Of a stretch of 64,000 bases of DNA, positions 11,440-21,663 are shown piece after piece. Position 1 is the first letter of the stretch. Each line of letters opens with the position of its first letter. The notes below the pieces were generated by a model. That model was not told the DNA's origin and did no database searches. It saw only the letters and a program-made list of their open reading frames with translations. The position numbers were made by a program, and so were the translations under genes. Source of the stretch: Daphnia pulex (lineage: Eukaryota > Arthropoda > Branchiopoda > Diplostraca > Daphniidae); assembly GCF_021134715.1 (NCBI RefSeq), contig NC_060027.1:3286001-3350000 (forward strand), written 5' to 3'.

Positions 11440-12086
11440 AACTATGGCGTTGTGCTACTGTGAATGTTTTAACGTTGATCGCTGGATGGACCACTGGTGT
11501 GCCGATTTCTCCTGGATATGACGGGCATGAATAATCCGTAGCAACCGGTTATTACACTGGGGCCCCGAATTACTACACCACCAAGGGTTCAGAGTGTAAC
11601 AGAAGTATTTTTCTTCCCAGAACTTCACTACCTTCACCACGCCGATTACTGAACACCTACTTACCATTCGAAGGTCTCCAGTGCTACGCCACAATGACTC
11701 CTGAGTATTAATCTTCAACCTACGACGTTCCAGCTAACTATAATAATGCTCCCTTGTACTGTTCTGTTCCCAGCTACTACACCGAATATTTAACTTGTCA
11801 CACCACTGAAGCGCCCAAGTACTGCACTACAACCTACGTTGCTCCAGCTTACACCACGAAGGCAGCGGAGTACTACACCACGAAGGCAGCGGAGTACTAC
11901 ACCACGAAGGCAGCGGAGTACTACACCACGAAGGCAGCGGAGTACTACACCACGAAGGCAGCGGAGTACTACACCACGAAGGCAGCGGAGTACTACACCA
12001 CCGAGGCACCGGAGTACTACACCATTAACTACGCTTCCGCAACTTGCTACATTCTTTTGCTAATTCTTTTGCAAGATTTTTGGTAG
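11440..12086 (+). pseudogene. tyrosine-rich repeat protein, broken copy 4 with octapeptide array (left arm)
   Basis: The start region again resembles the signal-peptide exon (AACTATGGCGTTGTGCTACTG) but contains early stops in every frame. From 11754 a frame of 110 codons is open: LYCSVPSYYTEYLTCHTTEAPKYC, then TTYVAPAY, six TTKAAEYY octapeptides, one TTEAPEYY variant and a hydrophobic tail ending LLLILLQDFW. The repeats are typical of the family; the tail is not. This frame could still be translated, but no intact leader leads into it. Confidence 0.55.
11853..12020 (+). repeat. 24-bp minisatellite, seven units
   Basis: Six perfect 24-bp units encode TTKAAEYY in frame, followed by one variant unit encoding TTEAPEYY. 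The identical third positions show recent unit amplification. Confidence 0.95.
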
Positions 12087-12509
12087 TAACATCAAGCCGT
12101 CATCATTTCGACAGGTGTCTATTGGTGATGGACTACTTTAAGCCCAGTATCCTGCGCTGTAATATGTATTTTTCATATTTTAGAGGTGACCACTGCCTTA
12201 ATCAGTCTGCATACGGACGTATTCTTGTGTTTTGACGATTTCACAAGGATAGGTTACGAAAGAAACTTGTAACTGTTGATTTTGAAGTCTTATAAGTAAA
12301 ACACAAGTCACAAGTGGATAAACTTTGTATAAATGAAAAACTTGAAGTTGAGAGTAATACATTGAAACAATTCCTAAACACTTGGTATAAATTAAGAAAC
12401 AATGATGTATGTAAAAAAAACTTATATAAAGAATTGTGTTATATTGTCCCACCTCCACCCACAATTCCACCACATTTTACAGTCACATACACACAAACAT
12501 ACACTTAAG

Positions 12510-12779
12510 TTAACCCGTTGGCTGCCACGCCATACAACCCGTGGGTTGTACTCTCTACTACTCTACGCGCCACGTCAGAAGGATCCATGACCAAGGTGGG
12601 ACTTGCCATTGCTGACAAGTCCGGGCTGACAAGAGGGGTGCATGGTGCATTGCCTGAAACAGGCGCCTCGCGGCAAGTTTTGGGCTTGGCGACTTTCCGA
12701 CCCCGCGGCTTGTAAACCACGAGACCGAACAGCGCGGCCCGTGCAGGGGAGAACAAAGGCGTGGCAGTCAACGGGTTAA
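12510..12779. mobile_element. piggyBac-type MITE (left arm)
   Basis: A 262-bp element (12514-12775) is bounded by TTAA on both sides (12510-12513 and 12776-12779). Its imperfect terminal inverted repeats are CCCGTTGGCTGCCACGCC and GGCGTGGCAGTCAACGGG. TTAA target duplication with a CCC-type end is the hallmark of the piggyBac superfamily. It has no transposase and is much more GC-rich than its surroundings. Confidence 0.85.
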
Positions 12780-12786
12780 CTAACAC

Positions 12787-12939
12787 TTAACACAAACGAC
12801 ATAATACCAACAATACGATGATCCACGTTGATGACGAGTCTCGGTGTCTGTCGCGATTCGACCGAGTTTCGTTCGCACCAGGAGCAGGGGCAACATCCGA
12901 CGGAGACCGGTGACGACTGTTAAAGATGAGAAAATCCAT
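12787..12939 (-). CDS. hypothetical 50-residue tail-anchored microprotein (left arm)
   Basis: An ATG-initiated frame of 50 codons, starting MDFLIFNSRHRSPSDVAP, has a hydrophilic Arg/Ser-rich middle and a hydrophobic C-terminus (WIIVLLVLCRLC). It follows a TTATTCAG acceptor-like site. No homologue is recognised, and chance is a real alternative at this length. Confidence 0.2.
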   Translation of the reverse strand: MDFLIFNSRHRSPSDVAPAPGANETRSNRDRHRDSSSTWIIVLLVLCRLC

Positions 12940-13136
12940 CTTCTCGACGTCTCCTCTGCATTACCTGAATAAAGACAAAACAATTCTTATTAAGTGAATA
13001 AGTGACATTCCAATAAAAGTTACATAATAGTCACATGATACATATAGGTATATTGATTTGGTTTTTTTCTCAAAACCTCAAAGGCGCGCTGTAAATTGTT
13101 AAAAATCTACCTTACAATATTGAGAACTGTACACAT

Positions 13137-13524
13137 AACAAAGCTCACTTGCTGGTCTTAAAAAAAAATTCCGGAAGTACACCGGAAGTAACCACAGCGT
13201 CCCAACCATTGAGCTGTTGTCAATTTAAACCACATATTCGTGATCCCCATGAAATTTGGGGTCGATTAGATGTGATTCAAACAAAATCCAAAATTTGACC
13301 AAAATCGAGAATTTTCCTGAACTATAATTCAGGAAAATTCTCAAAACCGGAAGTACGAAAACGTAAAAAAGATTACATGAACTTTACCACAAATTTGACG
13401 AGGATCACGAATATGTGGTTCTTTTGCTCCTCGAATGAATATTTACTGAACTACTGACTGAAATGAGCAAACCGGAAGTAGAAAAAAAAAGCAATTGTCG
13501 AAAATTTAACAAGTGAGCTTTGTT
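13137..13524. mobile_element. 388-bp palindromic MITE with CCGGAAGT motifs (left arm)
   Basis: Terminal inverted repeats are AACAAAGCTCACTTG (13137-13151) and CAAGTGAGCTTTGTT (13510-13524). The interior is an imperfect palindrome centred near 13328, where GAGAATTTTCCTGAA meets its complement. ATATTCGTGATCC/GGATCACGAATAT and several CCGGAAGT copies occur on both sides. There is no coding capacity and no convincing target duplication, so the superfamily is unknown. Confidence 0.75.
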
Positions 13525-14189
13525 GCTGGAATAGTAATCGTCAGTTATCACTAAATATTTCAACAAAATAACTGCCAATAAATGTTTAAAGAGATGTGCA
13601 AAGTAACTGAAACTGACTGTTTTGACAGCTGCAAATTATCAAAAAGCCATCTAGCGTTGGAAAAAAGAAACGTCAAAGTAAAACTTCGTTTGAGCGTAAG
13701 AAGGGCCTGATTTTGGAAACTATTACACAGACAGAGTCTAACGCAACTAGACTATTAATAGATAACCTACGAAAATAAGTCAATTGTTGGGTACCTGGGC
13801 ATAATCCCGTGGTGAGTGACTGCAGGTGTGTAACAGCGGACGGAAGCGATCACTGAAGTGGTCCAGAAACTCGCCAAGTCGCCAGTGAAGTAAAACACTT
13901 AGAAGCAGTGAAGCTAGATGAGCGGGCGTCGCGAAGATAAGGATGGAGAAGAACTTTGATGGAAGTCCCTCTTCCGTCATGGACAAAGGTCAGCATGGGC
14001 ACAAGAATCTCCGTGACAGGACCACACGATTCCATAAAGAAACTGCGTGCTCTGTAAAATAAAATGTTTTACATTAATGAAAATATAACAAAGATTAAAG
14101 CATATCAATCTTTACCTTTTCTAAGTAGCACACTGCAATTTTCATGATGAAAAAACTGTAAAAATGGAATTCACAGCAACCAACAGCCT

Positions 14190-15475
14190 ATCTCTTAGCT
14201 GGGTTGCCTTCTAAACAGAAGTAAAAACAGCCCATAACAACAAGCATTCTGTTGCAGGGTATGCCACCAAAATTGCGAGATTCAGAAAAGATCCTATGGA
14301 TCAAGAATACCTATACGTTCATGAACAAGAACACCTATGTTATGTGAAAATCTGAATTGTAATGGTCTGGTAGCAGTAATGGAGAAATACCTTACCTCTG
14401 CACATTTTTATTCCACTATATGTGTGCTTCAAACATCAGTTTTAGGCTTTTGGCTGCATGAGGATCTAATGGATGGAAATTGACTGAGCGCTAAGTCAAC
14501 TTGTTGGAATGACTGACAGTATACATCTAAAATTTGAAGAAATACGTTGGTACAGTAAAAAATTAAGGAAACTAGGTAAAGATAAACCTACATATGTACA
14601 AAGTTCAATTTGATAATTGAAATCACAGGAATATAAGTATAAATTTGCAACAATTTGTTTCGCTCATTTCGCCTCGTTTCACCATGAAAGAACAACAACA
14701 TGGGCGACACTAGCAACATCTGGTAATGAGTTTTGAAGAGTTCCGTTTGGAGTTGGCAACTTAGGATTCAAAACTTATTACCAGATGTCGCTAGTGTCGT
14801 CCTTGTTGTTGTTCTTTCATGGTGAAACGAGGGAAAATTGGCGAAACAATTGGTTGCTAATTATACTTATATTCCTGTGATTTCATATACCAAATTGAAC
14901 TTCGGAACTTATGTAGGTTTGCCTTGACCTAGTTTCCTTAATTTTTTACTGTACCAACGTATTTCTTCAAATTTAAGATGCATACTGTCAGTCATTCCAA
15001 CAAGTTGACTTAGCGCTCAGTAACTTTCCATCCAATAGATCCTCATACTGTCAAAAGCCTAAAACTATTGTTTGAAACTCGCATATAGTGGAATTCAAAT
15101 CTGCCGAGTTAAGGTATTTTCCCATTACAACTACCAGACCATTACAATTCAGATTTTCATTGTAACATAGGTATTGTTGTTCATGTACTTTTTCCGACTT
15201 TTCTGAATCTCGCAATTTTGGTGGTGTAACCTGAAAAATTATGTTTGCTCTTATGGCTGTTTCTATTTCTGTTTAGAAGGCAACCCAAGTGAGAGAAAGG
15301 TGAACATGTATAATGTGTGTGTACGCATACATGTTCCAGTTCTGCTTGATTCCTTACTAAATTCATCGGCTGTATGTTAAAGGTAAGCATCAATACCATC
15401 TTCTATCACCATGCTACTGCAACACTTCATGACACTTTCTTAAGCATCAGGAAATTTATCTCAACATGAGGAGTA
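14190..15475. repeat. palindrome spacer
   Basis: This is the 1,286-bp single-copy centre between the two arms. Most of it (14200-15287) is itself an older fold-back element. The remaining 188 bp on the right (15288-15475) has no partner on the left, so the spacer is asymmetric. Confidence 0.9.
14200..15287. mobile_element. fold-back element with about 540-bp arms
   Basis: Left half 14200-14737 and right half 14767-15287 are diverged inverted copies, roughly 85-90% alike by eye. Both run from TGGGTTGCCTTCTAAACAGAA through ACCACCAAAATTGCGAGATT, GCTAAGTCAACTTGTTGG and ATGAAAGAACAACAACA to a 29-bp loop. There is no open frame of note. Its symmetry centre (about 14,745-14,752) is roughly 85 bp left of the centre of the large palindrome (14,832.5), so it is a separate, older structure. 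Confidence 0.85.
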
Positions 15476-16140
15476 AGGCTGTTGGTTGCTGTGAATTCCA
15501 TTTTTACAGTTTTTTCATCATGAAAATTGCAGTGTGCTACTTAGAAAAGGTAAAGATTGATATGCTTTAATCTTTGTTATATTTTCATTAATGTAAAACA
15601 TTTTATTTTACAGAGCACGCAGTTTCTTTATGGAATCGTGTGGTCCTGTCACGGAGATTCTTGTGCCCATGCTGACCTTTGTCCATGACGGAAGAGGGAC
15701 TTCCATCAAAGTTCTTCTCCATCCTTATCTTCGCGACGCCCGCTCATCTAGCTTCACTGCTTCTAAGTGTTTTACTTCACTGGCGACTTGGCGAGTTTCT
15801 GGACCACTTCAGTGATCGCTTCCGTCCGCTGTTACACACCTGCAGTCACTCACCACGGGATTATGCCCAGGTACCCAACAATTGACTTATTTTCGTAGGT
15901 TATCTATTAATAGTCTAGTTGCGTTAGACTCTGTCTGTGTAATAGTTTCCAAAATCAGGCCCTTCTTACGCTCAAACGAAGTTTTACTTTGACGTTTCTT
16001 TTTTCCAACGCTAGATGGCTTTTTGATAATTTGCAGCTGTCAAAACAGTCAGTTTCAGTTACTTTGCACATCTCTTTAAACATTTATTGGCAGTTATTTT
16101 GTTGAAATATTTAGTGATAACTGACGATTACTATTCCAGC

Positions 16141-16528
16141 AACAAAGCTCACTTGTTAAATTTTCGACAATTGCTTTTTTTTTCTACTTCCGGTTTGCTC
16201 ATTTCAGTCAGTAGTTCAGTAAATATTCATTCGAGGAGCAAAAGAACCACATATTCGTGATCCTCGTCAAATTTGTGGTAAAGTTCATGTAATCTTTTTT
16301 ACGTTTTCGTACTTCCGGTTTTGAGAATTTTCCTGAACTATAGTTCAGGAAAATTCTCGATTTTGGTCAAATTTTGGATTTTGTTTGAATCACATCTAAT
16401 CGACCCCAAATTTCATGGGGATCACGAATATGTGGTTTAAATTGACAACAGCTCAATGGTTGAGACGCTGTGGTTACTTCCGGTGTACTTCCGGAATTTT
16501 TTTTTAAGACCAGCAAGTGAGCTTTGTT
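16141..16528. mobile_element. 388-bp palindromic MITE (right arm)
   Basis: Mirror copy of 13137-13524. It carries two of the four arm-specific substitutions (16338 and 16463). Confidence 0.75.
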
Positions 16529-16725
16529 ATGTGTACAGTTCTCAATATTGTAAGGTAGATTTTTAACAATTTACAGCGCGCCTTTGAGGTTTTGAGAAAA
16601 AAACCAAATCAATATACCTATATGTATCATGTGACTATTATGTAACTTTTATTGGAATGTCACTTATTCACTTAATAAGAATTGTTTTGTCTTTATTCAG
16701 GTAATGCAGAGGAGACGTCGAGAAG

Positions 16726-16878
16726 ATGGATTTTCTCATCTTTAACAGTCGTCACCGGTCTCCGTCGGATGTTGCCCCTGCTCCTGGTGCGAACGAAACT
16801 CGGTCGAATCGCGACAGACACCGAGACTCGTCATCAACGTGGATCATCGTATTGTTGGTATTATGTCGTTTGTGTTAA
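16726..16878 (+). CDS. hypothetical 50-residue tail-anchored microprotein (right arm)
   Basis: Mirror copy of the frame at 12787-12939. It ends 7 bp before the piggyBac MITE. Low support for the same reasons. Confidence 0.2.
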   Translation: MDFLIFNSRHRSPSDVAPAPGANETRSNRDRHRDSSSTWIIVLLVLCRLC

Positions 16879-16885
16879 GTGTTAG

Positions 16886-17155
16886 TTAACCCGTTGACTG
16901 CCACGCCTTTGTTCTCCCCTGCACGGGCCGCGCTGTTCGGTCTCGTGGTTTACAAGCCGCGGGGTCGGAAAGTCGCCAAGCCCAAAACTTGCCGCGAGGC
17001 GCCTGTTTCAGGCAATGCACCATGCACCCCTCTTGTCAGCCCGGACTTGTCAGCAATGGCAAGTCCCACCTTGGTCATGGATCCTTCTGACGTGGCGCGT
17101 AGAGTAGTAGAGAGTACAACCCACGGGTTGTATGGCGTGGCAGCCAACGGGTTAA
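16886..17155. mobile_element. piggyBac-type MITE (right arm)
   Basis: Mirror copy of 12510-12779 with TTAA at 16886-16889 and 17152-17155. It was copied with the arm and is not an independent insertion. Confidence 0.85.
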
Positions 17156-17578
17156 CTTAAGTGTATGTTTGTGTGTATGTGACTGTAAAATGTGGTGGAA
17201 TTGTGGGTGGAGGTGGGACAATATAACACAATTCTTTATATAAGTTTTTTTTACATACATCATTGTTTCTTAATTTATACCAAGTGTTTAGGAATTGTTT
17301 CAATGTATTACTCTCAACTTCAAGTTTTTCATTTATACAAAGTTTATCCACTTGTGACTTGTGTTTTACTTATAAGACTTCAAAATCAACAGTTACAAGT
17401 TTCTTTCGTAACCTATCCTTGTGAAATCGTCAAAACACAAGAATACGTCCGTATGCAGACTGATTAAGGCAGTGGTCACCTCTAAAATATGAAAAATACA
17501 TATTACAGCGCAGGATACTGGGCTTAAAGTAGTCCATCACCAATAGACACCTGTCGAAATGATGACGGCTTGATGTTA

Positions 17579-18225
17579 CTACCAAAAATCTTGCAAAAGA
17601 ATTAGCAAAAGAATGTAGCAAGTTGCGGAAGCGTAGTTAATGGTGTAGTACTCCGGTGCCTCGGTGGTGTAGTACTCCGCTGCCTTCGTGGTGTAGTACT
17701 CCGCTGCCTTCGTGGTGTAGTACTCCGCTGCCTTCGTGGTGTAGTACTCCGCTGCCTTCGTGGTGTAGTACTCCGCTGCCTTCGTGGTGTAGTACTCCGC
17801 TGCCTTCGTGGTGTAAGCTGGAGCAACGTAGGTTGTAGTGCAGTACTTGGGCGCTTCAGTGGTGTGACAAGTTAAATATTCGGTGTAGTAGCTGGGAACA
17901 GAACAGTACAAGGGAGCATTATTATAGTTAGCTGGAACGTCGTAGGTTGAAGATTAATACTCAGGAGTCATTGTGGCGTAGCACTGGAGACCTTCGAATG
18001 GTAAGTAGGTGTTCAGTAATCGGCGTGGTGAAGGTAGTGAAGTTCTGGGAAGAAAAATACTTCTGTTACACTCTGAACCCTTGGTGGTGTAGTAATTCGG
18101 GGCCCCAGTGTAATAACCGGTTGCTACGGATTATTCATGCCCGTCATATCCAGGAGAAATCGGCACACCAGTGGTCCATCCAGCGATCAACGTTAAAACA
18201 TTCACAGTAGCACAACGCCATAGTT
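17579..18225 (-). pseudogene. tyrosine-rich copy 4 (right arm)
   Basis: Mirror of 11440-12086 on the minus strand, with the same open 110-codon frame (17911-17579) and octapeptide array. Confidence 0.55.
17645..17812 (-). repeat. 24-bp minisatellite, right-arm copy
   Basis: Exact mirror of 11853-12020 with the same unit number in both arms. For a mutable minisatellite this implies very recent duplication or continuing arm-to-arm conversion. Confidence 0.95.
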
Positions 18226-18329
18226 GCTAGACAAATAATTTGAACATTTAATATGCAATAATAACTAGCACATTGGCAATTAGAAAAGAATAGAGTTGAT
18301 TCACATTTCCATGAAAAATAAAAAATATT

Positions 18330-18697
18330 AACCTATGATTGCTTCTGTGTAGTAATCGACCGTTTTTGTACTCCGGTGCCTTGGTAATGTAGTACTTGGG
18401 AGCCTCGACGTAGTACTCGACCCTTTGGTAGTGTAGCTCGGGAAAAAATACTTCGGGTATTCTGCTTAGTAGCTTAGGGCAACATGAGCTGTGGTGTAAT
18501 AAACTGGAGCCTTGATGGAGTAGCACTTGAGAGCCTCAGTGTAGTAAGCTGGAGCAGCGGAAGTTGATGCTAAATAGAAAGACCAGAAAGACGGCAGAGC
18601 AGTGTTGTACTTTGGTAATCGCCATACCCAGAAGACATCGGTACACCAGTAGTCGACCCATCCATCAACGATACAACACCCAACAGCAGCACGCCGC
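18330..18697 (-). pseudogene. tyrosine-rich copy 3 (right arm)
   Basis: Mirror of 10968-11335, with the same defects. The arm-specific base 18250 lies just beyond it. Confidence 0.6.
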
Positions 18698-18996
18698 CAT
18701 AGTTTACTTGACAATTAATAAATTTTAAAATTCAATTATGGTTCTGGTATATTAACAAATAGAAAATAGTAGAGTTGATTCACAACTCTGTGGAAAATTT
18801 TTTACCATTATTTAAACTTGTAATGGGACGAAGAATGAAGTTGATGACAAAAAGTGCACGGCAGTTCCTGTTGCTGTAACGGAGATGCTCACTCGACTGC
18901 TAAATTCTTTCACCTTTTCTCTCCGTTCATACGACTAGACAATAAATAATTTGTATATTTAGTGGATGCCATATTAAACTCCACATAACAGAATAT

Positions 18997-19195
18997 TTAC
19001 CATGATATGTAGTGGTGTAGTACTCCAGTGCCTTGGTGGTGTAGTGTTGGGGAGCCTCGGTGTAATAATCTGGAGCAGCGTATGCTGCAGTGTAGTACTC
19101 CGGTGCCTTGGTGGTGTAGAAATTAGTGCCCTCGGTATAGCACTCAGGCGCTTTGGTGCAGAGTCTCGGGGTAACATAAGTTGTGGTGTAATACT
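18997..19195 (-). pseudogene. tyrosine-rich fragment 2 (right arm)
   Basis: Mirror of 10470-10668. The arm-specific base 19275 lies in the neighbouring intron-like sequence. Confidence 0.6.
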
Positions 19196-19339
19196 GAGCC
19201 TTGGCACTGCAGCTGCTGTTGCCGTGTCGGAGATGACCACTCGACTGATTTCTTTCGCCTTTTTTCTCTCTTCAACAATTAAAGTAAATAATTTAGATAG
19301 GAGCAACTGGAATATTTAAAACTCTATGTAACAGAATAT

Positions 19340-20070
19340 TTACCCATGATATGTAGTTGTGCAGTACTTCGGAGCATCGGTGTAGTAATCGACCCTTTGG
19401 TAGTGTAGCTCGGGGAAGAACAATACTGCGGGGATTCGGTGTAGTAGCTCAGGGCAGCATAAGTTGTGGTATAATAACCTGAAGCCTTGGTGCAGTACTC
19501 GGGGACTTCGGTGTAGCAACTGGTCGTGTCGTATGTTGTGTAGTAAGGTGGCGGCGTTGCAATTTGTTATCCGCCATGCCCAGGAGACATCGGTACACCA
19601 GCGGCCGACCCAGCCATCAACGATGCAACACACAAATGCAGCACGACGCCATATTTTGCTAGACAAATAATTGCTTGAACATTATAACTGGCATGTTAAA
19701 AAATAATAAGTTGATTCACAACTCCATGTAAAAATTTTTACCCATGATTTAAACTAACAATTCGACGAATAATACAGTTGGTGACAAATAGTTCACTGCA
19801 GTTGCTGTTATCGTGTCGAGATGCTCACTCGACTGATTTCTTTCGCCTTTTCCTTGCCCTTATGTACGACTAAACAATAAATAACAATTAATATGCAAAA
19901 ATATCTGGCATGTTAACAAAGAGAAAAACACAATAGAAATTGATACATAACTCCATATAACAACAGAAAATTTACCCATGATTGAGAACTGATAATACGA
20001 TGAAGAATGCAGCTGAATGGCAAATAGAGAAATGCAGCTGTTGCCGTGTCGGAGATACTCGCTCGACTGA
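19340..20070 (-). pseudogene. tyrosine-rich copy 1 (right arm)
   Basis: Mirror of 9595-10325, with the same in-frame stop after the signal peptide. The two arms therefore place the arrays tail to tail, with both promoters pointing toward the palindrome centre. Confidence 0.65.
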
Positions 20071-20100
20071 TCCCTGTCGACTTTTCTCTCGCCTTTTATA
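20065..20100 (-). promoter_or_regulatory. TATA box and initiator (right-arm copy)
   Basis: Mirror copy of the core promoter at 9565-9600, reading leftward. It is sequence-identical, with the TATA box at 20100-20092 and the initiator at 20070-20065. Confidence 0.7.
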
Positions 20101-20509
20101 CGACTTTTTCTCACCCCTCCTCTTAAGCCTTGCGGTTATTTTACCTTCTTGATAATGATGCAAAACTTACTGTTCTCACCCAACCTCTACACCACTGCAT
20201 GACACCTTTTACGAAATGATCTCCATAACCTTCGATTGAAATGCAAACTAGCCTTTCCTTCTGCCAGGTGACGTTGATGGGGGATGGGTCTACAAAAACC
20301 AAAATCAAAATGAATACCAAATAGTTTACCCTTGCGGCTATTGTACCTGCTTTGATAATGACGAAACACGTGTCATTCTGACCCAACCTCTACACCACCG
20401 CATTGACAGTTTTACGTAATGATCTCCGTGACCTTCATCGAGAGTGAAGGAAATGCAAACTGGCCTTTCCTTCTTTAGGTTGACGTTGCTGGGGATGGGT
20501 CTACAAAAA

Positions 20510-20660
20510 TCAAAATGAATATCAAATAGTTTCCCCTTGCGGCTATTGTACCTGCTTTGATAATGACGAAACACGTGTCATTCTCACCCAACCTCTACAC
20601 CACCGCATTGAAAGTTTTACACGTAATGTTTCCCGCGACCTTCAAGCGAGAAGGACATCA
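20510..20660 (-). repeat. additional exon-like repeat copy outside the right arm
   Basis: A further copy of the unit seen at 8990-9510, reading leftward. It contains TTGGGTGAGAATGACACGTG and CAAAGCAGGTACAATAGCC. It flanks the outer palindrome boundary, as the first unit does on the left side. Confidence 0.6.
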
Positions 20661-21149
20661 TGTCTGGACAAACTGGCCGACCTGTCTGCAGGTTGACTTG
20701 CATGCAAAAAAATGTAACGAATCTAAAACTCCTCACATATATTAACTGCAAAGTTACCTCGAGTATGAGTGAGGATTCCCTAGAGTTCAGAGCTATCCTT
20801 CCAAACTAATATAAAGACGTCGCAAAAGGCCAGTAACGGCAACCAGCGCCAACTCCATTGACCACAAGAACGAAATTTATAACCTTAGTGTTTGCAGATC
20901 TGTTGGAAAGAATAAAATGATTATTGTTTATGGATTAAAACAGAAATAAAAATGTTATTATTTCCTATCCTATTCATATTTCCTATTCATATATGTTTTC
21001 ATGCACGAATGTGGTACATGTAGCCTACATAATTATGGCAGGTTATTCACTTCACACACCCTTCATGTCTCTGAAACTCTAAGTGGGAATGGGACAAGGA
21101 AATTCTCTGTTATTTACAAATTTACACAAATTTACCGATGAGCATTAAA
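20661..21149. other. AT-rich stretch without gene
   Basis: No supported feature was seen. A repeated CTATTCATAT motif occurs near 20970-20990. Confidence 0.4.
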
Positions 21150-21663
21150 ACTGTAGCTACCTAGAAGTAGAAACAGCCATAACAGCAAACATGCTGTTGC
21201 AGGGTACACCACCAAAATTGCGAGATTCAGAGATCCTATGGTTCACGAGCAAGAATATCAATGTTATATGAAAATCTGAATTGTAATGGTCTGGTAGCAG
21301 TAATGGGGAAATACCTTATCTCGGCACATTTGTATTACACTATATGTATGCTTAAAACATGAGTTTTAGGCTTTTGACAGCATGATGGGCCTAATGGATG
21401 GAAATTGACTGAGCGCTAAGTCAACTTGTTGGAATGACTGACAGTATGCATCTAGAATTTGAAGAAATAAGTTGGTACAGTATAAAAATAAGGAAACTAG
21501 GTCAAGATTAACCTACATGAGATACAAAGTTCAATTTGATATTTGAAATCACAGGAATAAGTATATAAACTAGCAATAATTTGTTTCGTCATATTTCGCC
21601 TCGTTTCTCCATGAAAGAACATCGACGACACTAACGACATCTAGTAATGAGTTTTGAATCTAA
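21150..21663. mobile_element. solo arm of the fold-back element
   Basis: This matches the left half of the central element (14200-14737) in the same orientation. It shares ACCACCAAAATTGCGAGATT, ATTGTAATGGTCTGGTAGCA, GAGCGCTAAGTCAACTTG and CATGAAAGAAC, and ends GTAATGAGTTTTGAA. It is diverged and lacks the first few bases. The second half and loop are absent. Confidence 0.85.

Larger units (their letters stand above)
9156..14189 (+). repeat. left arm of 11.35-kb palindrome
   Basis: This 5,034-bp arm is the reverse complement of 15476-20509. Every paired feature I checked sums to 29665 (for example 9279/20386, 10359/19306, 12510/17155 and 13780/15885), so there is no net insertion or deletion along the arm. 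Only four mismatches were seen by eye: 10390 C versus T, 11415 A versus T, 13202 C versus T, and 13327 A versus G. The outer boundary lies where GTAGACCC is preceded by TTTTT in both arms and then diverges. The inner boundary lies just after CAACCAACAGCCT. Confidence 0.95.
15476..20509 (-). repeat. right arm of 11.35-kb palindrome
   Basis: Reverse complement of 9156-14189, with about 99.9% identity by eye and no net indel. It duplicates all elements of the left arm in the opposite orientation. Arm-specific bases on this side are 19275, 18250, 16463 and 16338. Confidence 0.95.

Noticed and set aside
13850-14035. Overlapping frames MESCGPVTEI... and MTEEGLPSKF... (also at 15630-15885 in the right arm)
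   Set aside because: Two frames overlap in the same DNA and neither has a recognisable motif; an exon is possible but cannot be supported.
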